Source: Mycobacterium sp. IDR2000157661 (GTDB lineage Bacteria > Actinomycetota > Actinomycetes > Mycobacteriales > Mycobacteriaceae). Taken from it: 64,000 nucleotides of DNA. Shown here piece by piece: positions 43,854-52,944 of this stretch (position 1 is the first letter of the stretch; the number at the start of each line of letters is the position of its first letter). The notes below the pieces were generated by a model. That model was given only the letters and a program-made list of their open reading frames with translations, did no database searches and was not told the DNA's origin. The position numbers and the translations under genes were made by a program. The stretch lies in assembly GCF_022317005.1 (NCBI RefSeq), contig NZ_CP081006.1:3782001-3846000 (forward strand), given 5' to 3'.

Positions 43854-44813
43854 ATGACGTTCGTACACAGTTGGGCGCGCCGGTTGCTGACCGGTGCGCT
43901 GGTGGCCCTGTTCCTTCCGAGCCTGATCGCCGTCGCGGGCGGCACGTCCACCGCAGCGGCCTATTCGCGGCCGGGCTTGCCGGTCGAGACGCTTATGGTC
44001 CCGTCCCCGTCCATGGGCCGCGATATCCCGGTGAGGTTCCAGGGCGGCGGCCCCAAGGCCGTCTACCTGCTCGACGGGCTGCGCGCCCCCGACGACAACA
44101 GCGGCTGGGACATCGAGACCGCCGCGTTCGAGAACTACTACGAGTCGGGCCTGTCGGTGGTCATGCCCGTCGGCGGCATGTCCAGCTTCTACACCAACTG
44201 GCAGTCTCCCGCCGTGGGCAACGGCACCACCTACAACTACCAGTGGGAGACCTTCCTCACCTCGGAGTTGCCGGCCTACCTGGCCGCCAACAAGGGCATC
44301 TCACCAACCGGCAACGCGGTCGTGGGCGTGTCGATGTCGGGTAGCTCGGCGCTGATCCTGGCGGCCTACCACCCCGGGCAGTTCAGCTACGCGGCGTCGC
44401 TGTCGGGCTTCCTCAACCTGTCCGAGGGCATCTGGCCGACGCTCGTGGGCTTCGCGATGCGCGACTCCGGCGGCTTCGACGCCACCGCGATGTGGGGTCC
44501 GGGCGGCGGCCCGGCCTGGCAGCGCAACGATCCGACGCTGCAGGCGGACCGGCTGGCGGCAAACGGCACCCGCCTGTGGGTGTACACCGGCACAGGCAGG
44601 CCCGGTGAGCTCGGCGGCGGCGGGGACATCCCGGGCCAGCTGCTCGAGAACATCACCCAGGACAGCAACCAGGCCTTCCGGCAGGCGTACCGGGCTGCAG
44701 GCGGGAGCAACGCCACGTTTAACTTCCCGCCCAGCGGCACGCACGGCTGGGGCTACTGGGGTGCGCAGCTGAACGCGATGAAGGGTGACATCCAGGCCAC
44801 GCTGGGCGTCTGA
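43854..44813 (+). CDS. Antigen 85-type mycolyltransferase
   Basis: This 319-residue secreted enzyme has a signal peptide cut near Ala36 and the antigen-85 sequence YSRPGLPVETLMVPSPSMGRD. It transfers mycolate between trehalose mycolates and arabinogalactan in the cell envelope. The nucleophile is S160 in GVSMSGSS, and the His lies in SGTHGWGYWG. The mature protein has no Cys: the position of Cys209 in Ag85C (VYCGNG) reads VYTGTG. I cannot say which fbp paralogue it is. Confidence 0.9.
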   Translation: MTFVHSWARRLLTGALVALFLPSLIAVAGGTSTAAAYSRPGLPVETLMVPSPSMGRDIPVRFQGGGPKAVYLLDGLRAPDDNSGWDIETAAFENYYESGLSVVMPVGGMSSFYTNWQSPAVGNGTTYNYQWETFLTSELPAYLAANKGISPTGNAVVGVSMSGSSALILAAYHPGQFSYAASLSGFLNLSEGIWPTLVGFAMRDSGGFDATAMWGPGGGPAWQRNDPTLQADRLAANGTRLWVYTGTGRPGELGGGGDIPGQLLENITQDSNQAFRQAYRAAGGSNATFNFPPSGTHGWGYWGAQLNAMKGDIQATLGV

Positions 44814-44826
44814 CCCCGACGACGAC

Positions 44827-44857
44827 ACCGGGCGACCACTTCGTGTGGTCGCCCGGT
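44827..44857 (+). terminator. GC-rich hairpin after the mycolyltransferase
   Basis: ACCGGGCGACCAC pairs perfectly with GTGGTCGCCCGGT across a TTCGT loop, 13 bp after the stop codon. No T run follows, as in many mycobacterial terminators. Confidence 0.75.
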
Positions 44858-44879
44858 TCGCGTTGGAGACAATCGGTGG

Positions 44880-46433
44880 GTGACAGCCCACCGGCCGACT
44901 GTGCCCGCGCTTCTCGCGCGCGCCGCGCAGAACTTCGGCGAACACACCTACCTGGTCACGCCGACGGATCGGCTCACCTACCGCGAAGCGTTCGACCGCT
45001 CGGCCGACATCGCCCGGTGGCTGCTCGCGCAGGGAGTCGGCAAGGGCACCCGGGTGGGGCTGTTCTTCCCCAACGGCGTCGACTGGGTCCTGTGGTGGCT
45101 TGCCGTGTCCCGGATCGGCGCACTGGCGGTCCCGCTGAGCACCATGTACACCCCGGGCGAGATCGCGAAGGTGGCCCGGCTGGCCGACCTGGCGGTGCTG
45201 ATCGCGCCGAGCAGGGTGCTGACCATCGACGTCGCCGAGCGTTTCGAGGCGGCCTGGCCCGAACTGAGCACCATGCCGGCGGGACGGCTGACGCTGTCCG
45301 CAGCGCCGTACCTGCGCCGCATTCTCTTCGTCGACGGCGAGGTTCCCGGCTGGGCGACCGCGACGACCGGCGGGGACGGTGTGGCGCACGACCTGCTCAC
45401 CGCCGTCGAGGCCGAGGTCTCCCCCGCCGACCTCGCGGTCATGGTGCACACTTCCGGATCCACCGCCGACCCCAAGGGCGTCCTGCACACCCACGGCACG
45501 CTGGTCCGGCAGACCTCGACGTGGCCGACCGCGATCCGGGCGGTCACCGGGTCCGACGGGCCCACCGGCATCGTGTGCGCGATGCCCTTCTTCTGGGTGG
45601 GCGGATTGCTGGCCGTCACCGGTGCGCTGCATGACCCCGTGACCGTGTGTGTCATGCCGCGGCTCGACGCCGGGACCGCGCTCGACCTCGTCGAGCGGGA
45701 AGCGGCGAGCGGGGTGATCGGGTGGCCGGCCTTCACCCAGCGGCTGCGCGAGCACCCCAGCTTCGCCGACCGCGACCTGGGCAGCGCCCCCATGCTGCGC
45801 GACGGTCCGCTCGACATCGCGATGGTCGATGTGCCCGACGGGTTTCCGGTGCACCGCACCATGTCCGAGACCGCGGGCGGGTTCGCCTACACCGACATGC
45901 GCGTCGTCGGCGACGACGGCACCGACGTGCCCGACGGCGCGGTTGGCGAACTGCTCATCCGCGGCATCGGCGTGATGGCCGGCTACAACAAGCGTGAGCG
46001 GTGGGAGACCTTCGACGCCGACGGCTGGTACCACACCGGGGACCGCGTGTACCGCCGCGATGGCGATCCGCGACTGTTCTACATCGGCCGGACCACCGAC
46101 CTCATCAAGGCCGCGGGGGCGAACGTCTCACCGCTCGAGGTGGAGGCCGTCATCAGCGAGTTCGCCGACGTGGCACAGTGCCTGGTGCTCGGTGTCGACG
46201 ACCCGGCCCGGGGCGAGGAGGTGTGTGCGGTCGTCGCCCCCGCCTGCGAGGACGTCGATGTCGCCTCGATGGCCGCACGCACCCGCGCTGCGCTGTCGGC
46301 CTACAAGGTGCCGACGCGCTGGGTCATCGCCGCCAGCGACCGGTTGCCCACCCTGCCCAGCGGGAAGTTCGATCGAAAGGCGCTGCATCGCATGATCGTC
46401 GACGGCGAACTGCAGACTGTGGACGGTCGGTGA
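44880..46433 (+). CDS. Class I acyl-CoA synthetase (AMP-forming)
   Basis: This 517-residue ligase has the AMP-binding signature HTSGSTADPKGVLHTHG, then YHTGDRVYRRDG and the C-terminal lysine block LPTLPSGKFDRKAL. It activates a carboxylic acid to its CoA ester; by resemblance it is of the FadD/cyclohexanecarboxylate-ligase type. The GTG start at 44880 begins the conserved N terminus. Four bases separate it from the next gene, suggesting one operon. Confidence 0.82.
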   Translation: MTAHRPTVPALLARAAQNFGEHTYLVTPTDRLTYREAFDRSADIARWLLAQGVGKGTRVGLFFPNGVDWVLWWLAVSRIGALAVPLSTMYTPGEIAKVARLADLAVLIAPSRVLTIDVAERFEAAWPELSTMPAGRLTLSAAPYLRRILFVDGEVPGWATATTGGDGVAHDLLTAVEAEVSPADLAVMVHTSGSTADPKGVLHTHGTLVRQTSTWPTAIRAVTGSDGPTGIVCAMPFFWVGGLLAVTGALHDPVTVCVMPRLDAGTALDLVEREAASGVIGWPAFTQRLREHPSFADRDLGSAPMLRDGPLDIAMVDVPDGFPVHRTMSETAGGFAYTDMRVVGDDGTDVPDGAVGELLIRGIGVMAGYNKRERWETFDADGWYHTGDRVYRRDGDPRLFYIGRTTDLIKAAGANVSPLEVEAVISEFADVAQCLVLGVDDPARGEEVCAVVAPACEDVDVASMAARTRAALSAYKVPTRWVIAASDRLPTLPSGKFDRKALHRMIVDGELQTVDGR

Positions 46434-46437
46434 TCCG

Positions 46438-47397
46438 ATGGATGTGGTGAGGACTCCAGACGACCGCTTCGCCGACCTGCCCGACTTCCCGTTCCCGCCG
46501 AACTACGTCGCCGTGGACGCCGCGGGCGTCGGCCCGCTGCGGATGCACTACGTCGAAGCCGGTGCCGCCGACGCGCCCGTGGTGGTGCTGCTGCACGGCC
46601 AGCCCACCTGGTCCTACCTGTACCGCTACGTCATAAGGACGTTGTGCGAGAGCGGGTTTCGCGCCGTCGCCTTCGACAACATCGGATTCGGCCGTTCGGA
46701 CAAACCGACGGACCCCACGGACTACACCTTCGCCAGGCACATCGATTGGGTCCACAGCGCGATCACCCGCCTCGACCTGCGTGACATCACGCTCGTCGTG
46801 CAGGACTGGGGAGGCCCCATCGGGCTGAGCGTGCTGGCCCGCGACCCCGATCGCTTCGCCCGCGTCGTCGCGACCAACACCATCCTGCACACCTGCGACC
46901 CGGATCTGGCGGGCAAGCTCACCTGGCCGCACCACTCGCTGGGCGACGGCCGGGTGATCCACCAGGAGACCCTGCTGGACTACGTGGCGTTCTACCAACG
47001 GGCCCCGCGCCTGGCGCCGAGCTTCTTCCTCGAGGCGGTGGCGGGTCCGCTGAGCCAGGAGGTGCAGGCGGCCTACGACGCACCCTTCCCGGATCCGACC
47101 TACACCGCCGGTCTGCGCCAAATGACGGCGTTGATCCCGTTGACCCGCAACGACCCCGGGGCCGCCATCGGCCGCGCGACGATGGCCGCGCTGCGCGACT
47201 GGCAGCGCCCGTTTCTGACGGCGTACTCCGACGGCGATCCCCCGACCCGCGGCTGGGACAAGGTCTTTGCCGCCGAGGTGCCCGGCGCTCGCGGGCAGCC
47301 GCATACGACGGTGGCCGGTGCGGGTCACTTCATCCAGGAGCAGCGCGGCGACGAACTGGCCCGCATCGTGGCCGACTTCATCGCCCGCACCGCGTGA
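46438..47397 (+). CDS. dhmA: Haloalkane dehalogenase-like alpha/beta hydrolase (DhmA-type)
   Basis: This 319-residue protein resembles mycobacterial DhmA and DhlA throughout. It starts MDVVRTPDDRFADLPDFPF, has the oxyanion motif HGQPTWSYLYR, the nucleophile Asp in VVQDWGGPIG, an acidic residue in AYSDGDPP and the His in GAGHFIQEQRG. An Asp nucleophile with this HG-x-P-x-W motif marks haloalkane dehalogenases. True substrates in mycobacteria are poorly known. It is probably co-expressed with the upstream CoA ligase and convergent with the next gene. Confidence 0.78.
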   Translation: MDVVRTPDDRFADLPDFPFPPNYVAVDAAGVGPLRMHYVEAGAADAPVVVLLHGQPTWSYLYRYVIRTLCESGFRAVAFDNIGFGRSDKPTDPTDYTFARHIDWVHSAITRLDLRDITLVVQDWGGPIGLSVLARDPDRFARVVATNTILHTCDPDLAGKLTWPHHSLGDGRVIHQETLLDYVAFYQRAPRLAPSFFLEAVAGPLSQEVQAAYDAPFPDPTYTAGLRQMTALIPLTRNDPGAAIGRATMAALRDWQRPFLTAYSDGDPPTRGWDKVFAAEVPGARGQPHTTVAGAGHFIQEQRGDELARIVADFIARTA

Positions 47398-48591
47398 CTA
47401 CAGACCGAACTGATCGTCGATGACGCCGAGCCAGATCTGCGCTGCGTCGATCGCGACCTTCTCGCTGATGAACGCGTGCTGGGTGCCGGTGTAGATGTCG
47501 CGGAAGGCGCGTTCCAGCCGGGTGCCCTCCCGGATCGAACTGGTGCCTGCGACCAGGTGCGCCCATTCGGCGCAGCCACGGGCCACGTCCGTGGCGTAGA
47601 CGGCCGCGACGCGCATGTCGGCACGCAGCGCCGGGCTCAGCTCAGCGCCGTCGGCGACCGCGGCCTCGGCGGTCGTGAAGGCGTCGAGCACCAGCAGCCG
47701 GGCCGCCCGCCACGCGGCGACGTGATGGGCGAGGCCCTTCTGAAACGTGGGACGGCTGGCCAACGACGCCATATCGCTCATCCGGAACTTCGTCGCGGCC
47801 AACTCCTGCACATCGTCGAGCATGCTCTTGGCGACGCCGAGCGCCCACGACGCGTGCCCGGCCGCGGTGACGGGCATCAGCCCCATCCGCGTTGCGGGCG
47901 ACGCGCCGCGCCTGGGCTCACGGCTGAACAGGGCGAATGTCCGCTCGGCGGGAACGAACACGTCATCGATGCTGTAGTCGTAGGACCCCGTCCCCTTGAG
48001 CCCCTGAACGTGCCAGCCGTCGTTGAAACCGACCTGGTCGCGCGGCACGACGGCGACCTGCATGTCGGGTACGCCTTCGCTGATCCAGCGCATCTGCCCC
48101 TCATCCATCGGGAAGAAGCCGGCCGCGACGTACTGGGCGTGACCGATGCCCGAGCCGAAACTCCATGACCCGCTCAGTCGGTAGCCGCCGGGCACCACGG
48201 TCCCCTGTCCGTTGGGGAAGAACTGCCCGCCCATCGTGACGCGGTTGTCGTGTGCGCCGAACACCTCGGCGAAACCCTCGTCCGGCAGGTACGCCGCCGC
48301 GGCGAATGACGACGGCAGATTCGCGATGCCGATCCAGCCGAATGAGCCGTCCTGCCAGGCCATCTCGATCCACGTCTCGATCATCTCGGTGAACGACGGT
48401 TCGACGCCGGCCGCGGCTCGCGGGTTGAATGCCGTCATCAGCCCCGAGGTCCACATCGCGTCGACCATGGCCGGGCTCAGGGTGCGCAGCCGCTCCGATT
48501 CACCCGCCTCCTTCGCTGTCAGCTCCCGCATGCCGCGCGCCAACGCGGTGGTGGTCTCGGCGGTGTCCGCTGTTCCCAGAGTCGGTGTCAC
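47398..48591 (-). CDS. Acyl-CoA dehydrogenase-like flavoprotein (HsaA/monooxygenase type)
   Basis: This 397-residue protein has the acyl-CoA dehydrogenase fold as in the flavin-dependent monooxygenase group: ATPFTEMIETWIEMAWQDGSFGW-like N-terminal helices, GGYRLSGSWSFGSGIGHAQYVA in the middle domain and a C-terminal helical bundle. It lacks an obvious catalytic Glu base, which favours a two-component hydroxylase needing a separate flavin reductase. No reductase is adjacent. GTG 48591 is the start. Confidence 0.7.
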   Translation of the reverse strand: MTPTLGTADTAETTTALARGMRELTAKEAGESERLRTLSPAMVDAMWTSGLMTAFNPRAAAGVEPSFTEMIETWIEMAWQDGSFGWIGIANLPSSFAAAAYLPDEGFAEVFGAHDNRVTMGGQFFPNGQGTVVPGGYRLSGSWSFGSGIGHAQYVAAGFFPMDEGQMRWISEGVPDMQVAVVPRDQVGFNDGWHVQGLKGTGSYDYSIDDVFVPAERTFALFSREPRRGASPATRMGLMPVTAAGHASWALGVAKSMLDDVQELAATKFRMSDMASLASRPTFQKGLAHHVAAWRAARLLVLDAFTTAEAAVADGAELSPALRADMRVAAVYATDVARGCAEWAHLVAGTSSIREGTRLERAFRDIYTGTQHAFISEKVAIDAAQIWLGVIDDQFGL

Positions 48592-48621
48592 CCGCCTAGG
48601 CTTTCACATTCCGCCGATCGC

Positions 48622-49158
48622 TCACTTGATGATGCGGACCAGATAGGGCGCCATGTTGTTGGTGCGCACCGGAGAGACCGTCACGGCCGGTTCGGTCGCC
48701 TCCAGCATCTGGCCGTTGCCCAGGAACAGCGCGACGCTCTGATTTCCGTTCGGGCCGTAGAAGATCAGGTCTCCGGGCAGGGCTTGCGACGGAAGCACCT
48801 TCTGGCCGATGTTGTACTGCGCTCCGGAGGAGCGCGGCAGCTTCACCCCTATGCCGGCGAACGCGTACACCATCAGACCCGAGGCGTCGAAGCCCACGGC
48901 ACTGGTCGCCGGATTAAGCCCGACGATGTGGCCTTCGCTGTCCAGGCCAGCGACATTGTCGGCGGTGCCGCTGCCGAGGGTCGGCCCGTTGGCGTCGCCG
49001 CCGCCGTAGGAGAAGGGCACACCCCGCTGTGCGAGTCCGCGTGCGATCACCGTGTCGACCGCCTGTTGATTCGCGGCGGGCCGCGGCGCCGCGATCGCGA
49101 CCCCCGGCGCCACGATCAGCATCGCGGCGGCGATCAGAAAGGCGTACATGCGTCTCAT
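48622..49158 (-). CDS. ripD: RipD-like NlpC/P60 protein lacking catalytic residues
   Basis: This 178-residue secreted protein has a signal peptide (FLIAAAMLIVAPGVAIA) and one NlpC/P60 domain. The catalytic Cys is Ala in GFDASGLMVYAF, and the catalytic His is Ser in NQSVALFLGNGQML. RipD of M. tuberculosis has the same kind of substitutions and binds peptidoglycan without cutting it. ATG 49158 begins the signal peptide; the longer frame has no better start. RipA-type activity is therefore not expected. Confidence 0.82.
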   Translation of the reverse strand: MRRMYAFLIAAAMLIVAPGVAIAAPRPAANQQAVDTVIARGLAQRGVPFSYGGGDANGPTLGSGTADNVAGLDSEGHIVGLNPATSAVGFDASGLMVYAFAGIGVKLPRSSGAQYNIGQKVLPSQALPGDLIFYGPNGNQSVALFLGNGQMLEATEPAVTVSPVRTNNMAPYLVRIIK

Positions 49159-49362
49159 CGGTGTTTCTACTCTTTCTCGTCCGGTCGCGGGCACACCGCG
49201 CTATATCACTTCTACCGTCAAATACATCGGTTTGCCGAATTCGTGCCTGGCACAACGTCAATGAGATGCCCTATCGTGACTCAACGGTGACTTCGCGCCG
49301 TGTCACCGGCGATTCGCCCCCGCACGATTACGATGAGGTCTCCCTTCGTTGAAGTCCTGGTG

Positions 49363-50580
49363 ATGACCCTGAAGCACGCGAACCGAGTCGCCGTCGTCGG
49401 CGGCGGCATCCTTGGCGCCGCCGTCGCCAGAGAGATGCTGCGGCGCCACCCCCATCTGGAGCTGACGCTCTTCGAGAAGGAGGACGGCCTCGCCACCCAC
49501 CAGACCGGCCGCAACAGCGGTGTGGTGCATGCGGGCCTGTACTACCGACCGGGTTCCCACAAGGCGGTCATGTGCCGCCGCGGCGTCGATTTGCTCGAGC
49601 GGTTCTGCTCCGAGCGCGGAATCCGTCGGATCGCCTGCGGCAAGGTGCTGGTGGCGCTCGACGACGAGGAGCGGGCCCGCCTCGCGGAGATCGAGCGCAC
49701 GGCACTCGCCAACGGGGTGCCGGGGGTACGCATCATCGGCCCGGAGCAACTGCACGAACTCGAGCCGAACGTACGGGGCGTCGCGGCGCTGCACTCACCC
49801 GCGACGTCCATCGTCGACTTCGCCGAGGTGACCCGGGCGCTGGCGGCCGACGCCGCCGACGCGGGCGCGAAAGTGCTGTGCAGACACGAGGTCACCGGCC
49901 TGCGCACGGCCGGTGGACGGGTCGTCGTCAGCGTCCGCACACCCGACGGCGACACCGAGGTCACCGTCGACCGGGTGGTCGCCTGCGGCGGATTGCACAG
50001 CGACCGGTTGGCCGAGATGGCAGGCGACGGCCCGAACCCGGTGATCATGCCGTTTCGAGGCGAGTACTACGCGTTGAAACCACACCGGCGAGACCTGGTC
50101 AACGGCCTCGTCTACCCGGTGCCCGACCCGCGTTACCCGTTCCTGGGCGTACACCTCACGCCGCGAGTGGACGGTGAGGTGCTGATCGGTCCGAACGCGG
50201 TTCTCGCGCTGGCCCGCGAGGGCTACTCGTGGCGCACGGTCTCGGTCGGCGATATGGCCGAAGTGGTGCGCACACCGGCCTTCTGGCGTTTCGCGCGGCG
50301 ACACTGGCGCACCGGAGTCCGGGAGATGTACGGCTCGGTGTCGCGGCGGCGGTTCATCGCCGCGGCCCGCGCCTATGTGCCTGCGCTGTCCGACGACGAT
50401 GTCGTTGCCGGCAGGGCCGGCGTCCGCGCCCAGGCCCTCGACGCCGACGGCGGACTCGTCGACGACTTCCGCATCGCCATCCGCGGCCCGATCGTGGTGC
50501 TGCGCAACGCGCCGTCGCCGGCGGCCACCTCGTCGCTGGCCATCGCCGAGCACGTCGTCAGCACGATGGAGTCCGGCTGA
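49363..50580 (+). CDS. lhgO: L-2-hydroxyglutarate oxidase
   Basis: This 405-residue FAD enzyme has VAVVGGGILGAAVAREML at its N terminus, followed by TGRNSGVVHAGLYYRPGSHKA, the LhgO signature. It oxidises L-2-hydroxyglutarate to 2-oxoglutarate. ATG 49363 lies just before the dinucleotide fold; ATGs at 49300 and 49333 are in frame but add unlikely residues. Confidence 0.82.
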   Translation: MTLKHANRVAVVGGGILGAAVAREMLRRHPHLELTLFEKEDGLATHQTGRNSGVVHAGLYYRPGSHKAVMCRRGVDLLERFCSERGIRRIACGKVLVALDDEERARLAEIERTALANGVPGVRIIGPEQLHELEPNVRGVAALHSPATSIVDFAEVTRALAADAADAGAKVLCRHEVTGLRTAGGRVVVSVRTPDGDTEVTVDRVVACGGLHSDRLAEMAGDGPNPVIMPFRGEYYALKPHRRDLVNGLVYPVPDPRYPFLGVHLTPRVDGEVLIGPNAVLALAREGYSWRTVSVGDMAEVVRTPAFWRFARRHWRTGVREMYGSVSRRRFIAAARAYVPALSDDDVVAGRAGVRAQALDADGGLVDDFRIAIRGPIVVLRNAPSPAATSSLAIAEHVVSTMESG

Positions 50581-50621
50581 TAACGCCATCGCCGCGCAAC
50601 CCCGCGTCTACTGTTGGACAC

Positions 50622-52934
50622 ATGGCCATCATCGAAACGGACGCAGCGCCGCAGAGCCCGTTCGAGCAGTCCTTTCAGGACCAGACCGCCGCCACGCAGG
50701 AGTACTTCGACAGTCCCCGGTTCGACGGCATCATCCGCCTCTACACGGCTCGTCAGGTCGTCGAGCAGCGCGGCTCGATCCCCAGCGACCACATCGTCGC
50801 GCGCGAGGCTGCCACGGCGTTCTACCAGCGCCTGCGCGAGCTGTACGCACAGAAGAAGAGCATCACCACCTTCGGGCCGTACTCCCCCGGGCAGGCGGTG
50901 ACGATGAAACGGATCGGCATCGAAGGCATCTACCTCGGCGGCTGGGCCACGTCGGCCAAGGGGTCGACCACCGAGGATCCCGGCCCGGACCTCGCCAGTT
51001 ATCCGCTCAGCCAGGTGCCCGAGGAGGCGGCCGGTCTGGTGCGCGCACTGCTCACCGCGGACCGCAACCAGCATTACCTTCGGCTGCAGATGACCGATGA
51101 GCAGCGGGCGGCCACCCCGGCGACCGACTACCGTCCGTTCATCATCGCCGATGCCGACACGGGACACGGCGGAGATCCCCACGTGCGCAACCTGATTCGC
51201 CGTTTCGTCGAGGCGGGTGTGCCCGGATACCATATCGAGGACCAGCGGCCCGGCACCAAGAAGTGCGGGCACCAGGGCGGCAAGGTTCTGGTGCCGTCCG
51301 ACGAGCAGATCAAGCGGCTCAACACGGCCCGGTTCCAGCTCGACGTCATGAAGGTGCCCGGCATCATCGTGGCGCGCACCGACGCCGAGGCGGCGAACCT
51401 CATCGACAGCCGCGCCGACGAGCGGGATCAGCCCTTCCTGCTGGGCGTCACCAACCTCAAGATCCCCTCCTACAAGTCGTGCTACCTGGCGATGATGAAG
51501 CGGTTCCACGAGTCGGGCGTCGCCGAACTCAACGGTCACCTGCTCTACGCGCTGCCTGACGGTGAGTACGAGGCGGCCGACGCCTGGCTGGACCAGCACG
51601 GCATCACCGAGGCCGTCACCGCGGCCGCCGCGGCCTACCAGGACGGGCCGGACGGCGCCATCGACGAGCTATTCGACGACGTGGAGTCGAAGTTCGTCGA
51701 CGCCTGGCAGTTGGACGCGGGGCTGATGACCTACGGCGAAGCCGTCGCCGAACTGCTGGAGTTCCGCGAAAGAGAGGGCGAGCAACTGGACATGAGCGCC
51801 ACCGAGTGGCGCGAGTTCGCCACGCGGGCGCCGATGTACACCGCCCACAAGAAGGCCGGGGAGATCAGCGCCGCCGCCACCTGGGACTGCGAGCTGGCCA
51901 AGACCCCGGACGGCTACTACCAAGTCCGCGGCGGTATCCCGTACGCGATCGCCAAGTCATTGGCCGCCGCGCCGTTCGCCGACATCCTGTGGATGGAGAC
52001 CAAGACCGCCGACCTCGCCGACGCCCGGGAATTCGCCGAGGCCATCCACGCCGAGTACCCCGACCAGATGTTGGCCTACAACCTGTCCCCCTCCTTCAAC
52101 TGGGACACCACCGGCATGACCGATGACGAAATGCGGGCCTTCCCTGAGGAACTCGGCAAGTTGGGGTTCGTGTTCAACTTCATCACCTACGGCGGGCACC
52201 AGGTCGACGGCGTCGCCTCCGAAGAGTTCGCCACGGCGCTGCGGCAGGACGGCATGCTGGCGCTGGCACGGCTGCAGCGTAAGATGCGCCTGGTCGAATC
52301 CCCTTACCGCACACCGCAAACGCTTGTCGGGGGGCCGCGCAGCGATGCCGCGCTCACGGCGTCGTCGGGCCGCACCGCGACGACCAAGGCCATGGGGAAG
52401 GGCTCGACACAGCATCAGCACCTGGTGCAGACCGAGGTGCCGAAGAAGCTGCTCGAAGAGTGGCTGGGATTGTGGAGCGAGCACTACCGGCTCGACGAGA
52501 AGCTGCGGGTGCAACTGCGTCCGACGCGGCCCGGCTCCGACGTGCTGGAGTTGGGCATCTACGGCGAGCGGGCCGACGGCGACGAGGAGAAGCTGGCCAA
52601 CGTCATCGTCGACCCCATCAAGGACAGACACGGCCGCAGCATCCTGACGGTGCGCGACCAGAACACGTTCTCCGAGAAGCTGCGCCAGAAGCGGCTGATG
52701 AGCATCGTGCACCTGTGGCTGATCCACCGGTTCAAGGCCGAGATCGTCTACTACGTCACCCCGACCGAGGACAACATCTACCAGACCGAGAAGATGAAGT
52801 CGCACGGCATCTTCAGCGACGTCTACCAGGAGGTCGGCGAAATCATCGTCGCCGACGTGAATCAACGCCGCATCGAGGAACTCCTGAGCTCCGACCGTAA
52901 GGCGCTGCACCGGTTGATCCGCAAGGAGGACTGA
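50622..52934 (+). CDS. aceA: Isocitrate lyase, long form (AceA2-type)
   Basis: This 770-residue enzyme splits isocitrate to glyoxylate and succinate for growth on acetate and fatty acids. The catalytic signature is KKCGHQGGK near 222-230. At about 770 residues it matches the long mycobacterial AceA2 rather than the 428-residue Icl1. ATG 50622 is the start; the open frame upstream overlaps lhgO and is not coding here. It may also act as methylisocitrate lyase. Confidence 0.92.
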   Translation: MAIIETDAAPQSPFEQSFQDQTAATQEYFDSPRFDGIIRLYTARQVVEQRGSIPSDHIVAREAATAFYQRLRELYAQKKSITTFGPYSPGQAVTMKRIGIEGIYLGGWATSAKGSTTEDPGPDLASYPLSQVPEEAAGLVRALLTADRNQHYLRLQMTDEQRAATPATDYRPFIIADADTGHGGDPHVRNLIRRFVEAGVPGYHIEDQRPGTKKCGHQGGKVLVPSDEQIKRLNTARFQLDVMKVPGIIVARTDAEAANLIDSRADERDQPFLLGVTNLKIPSYKSCYLAMMKRFHESGVAELNGHLLYALPDGEYEAADAWLDQHGITEAVTAAAAAYQDGPDGAIDELFDDVESKFVDAWQLDAGLMTYGEAVAELLEFREREGEQLDMSATEWREFATRAPMYTAHKKAGEISAAATWDCELAKTPDGYYQVRGGIPYAIAKSLAAAPFADILWMETKTADLADAREFAEAIHAEYPDQMLAYNLSPSFNWDTTGMTDDEMRAFPEELGKLGFVFNFITYGGHQVDGVASEEFATALRQDGMLALARLQRKMRLVESPYRTPQTLVGGPRSDAALTASSGRTATTKAMGKGSTQHQHLVQTEVPKKLLEEWLGLWSEHYRLDEKLRVQLRPTRPGSDVLELGIYGERADGDEEKLANVIVDPIKDRHGRSILTVRDQNTFSEKLRQKRLMSIVHLWLIHRFKAEIVYYVTPTEDNIYQTEKMKSHGIFSDVYQEVGEIIVADVNQRRIEELLSSDRKALHRLIRKED

Positions 52935-52944
52935 TCGGCTGCGG

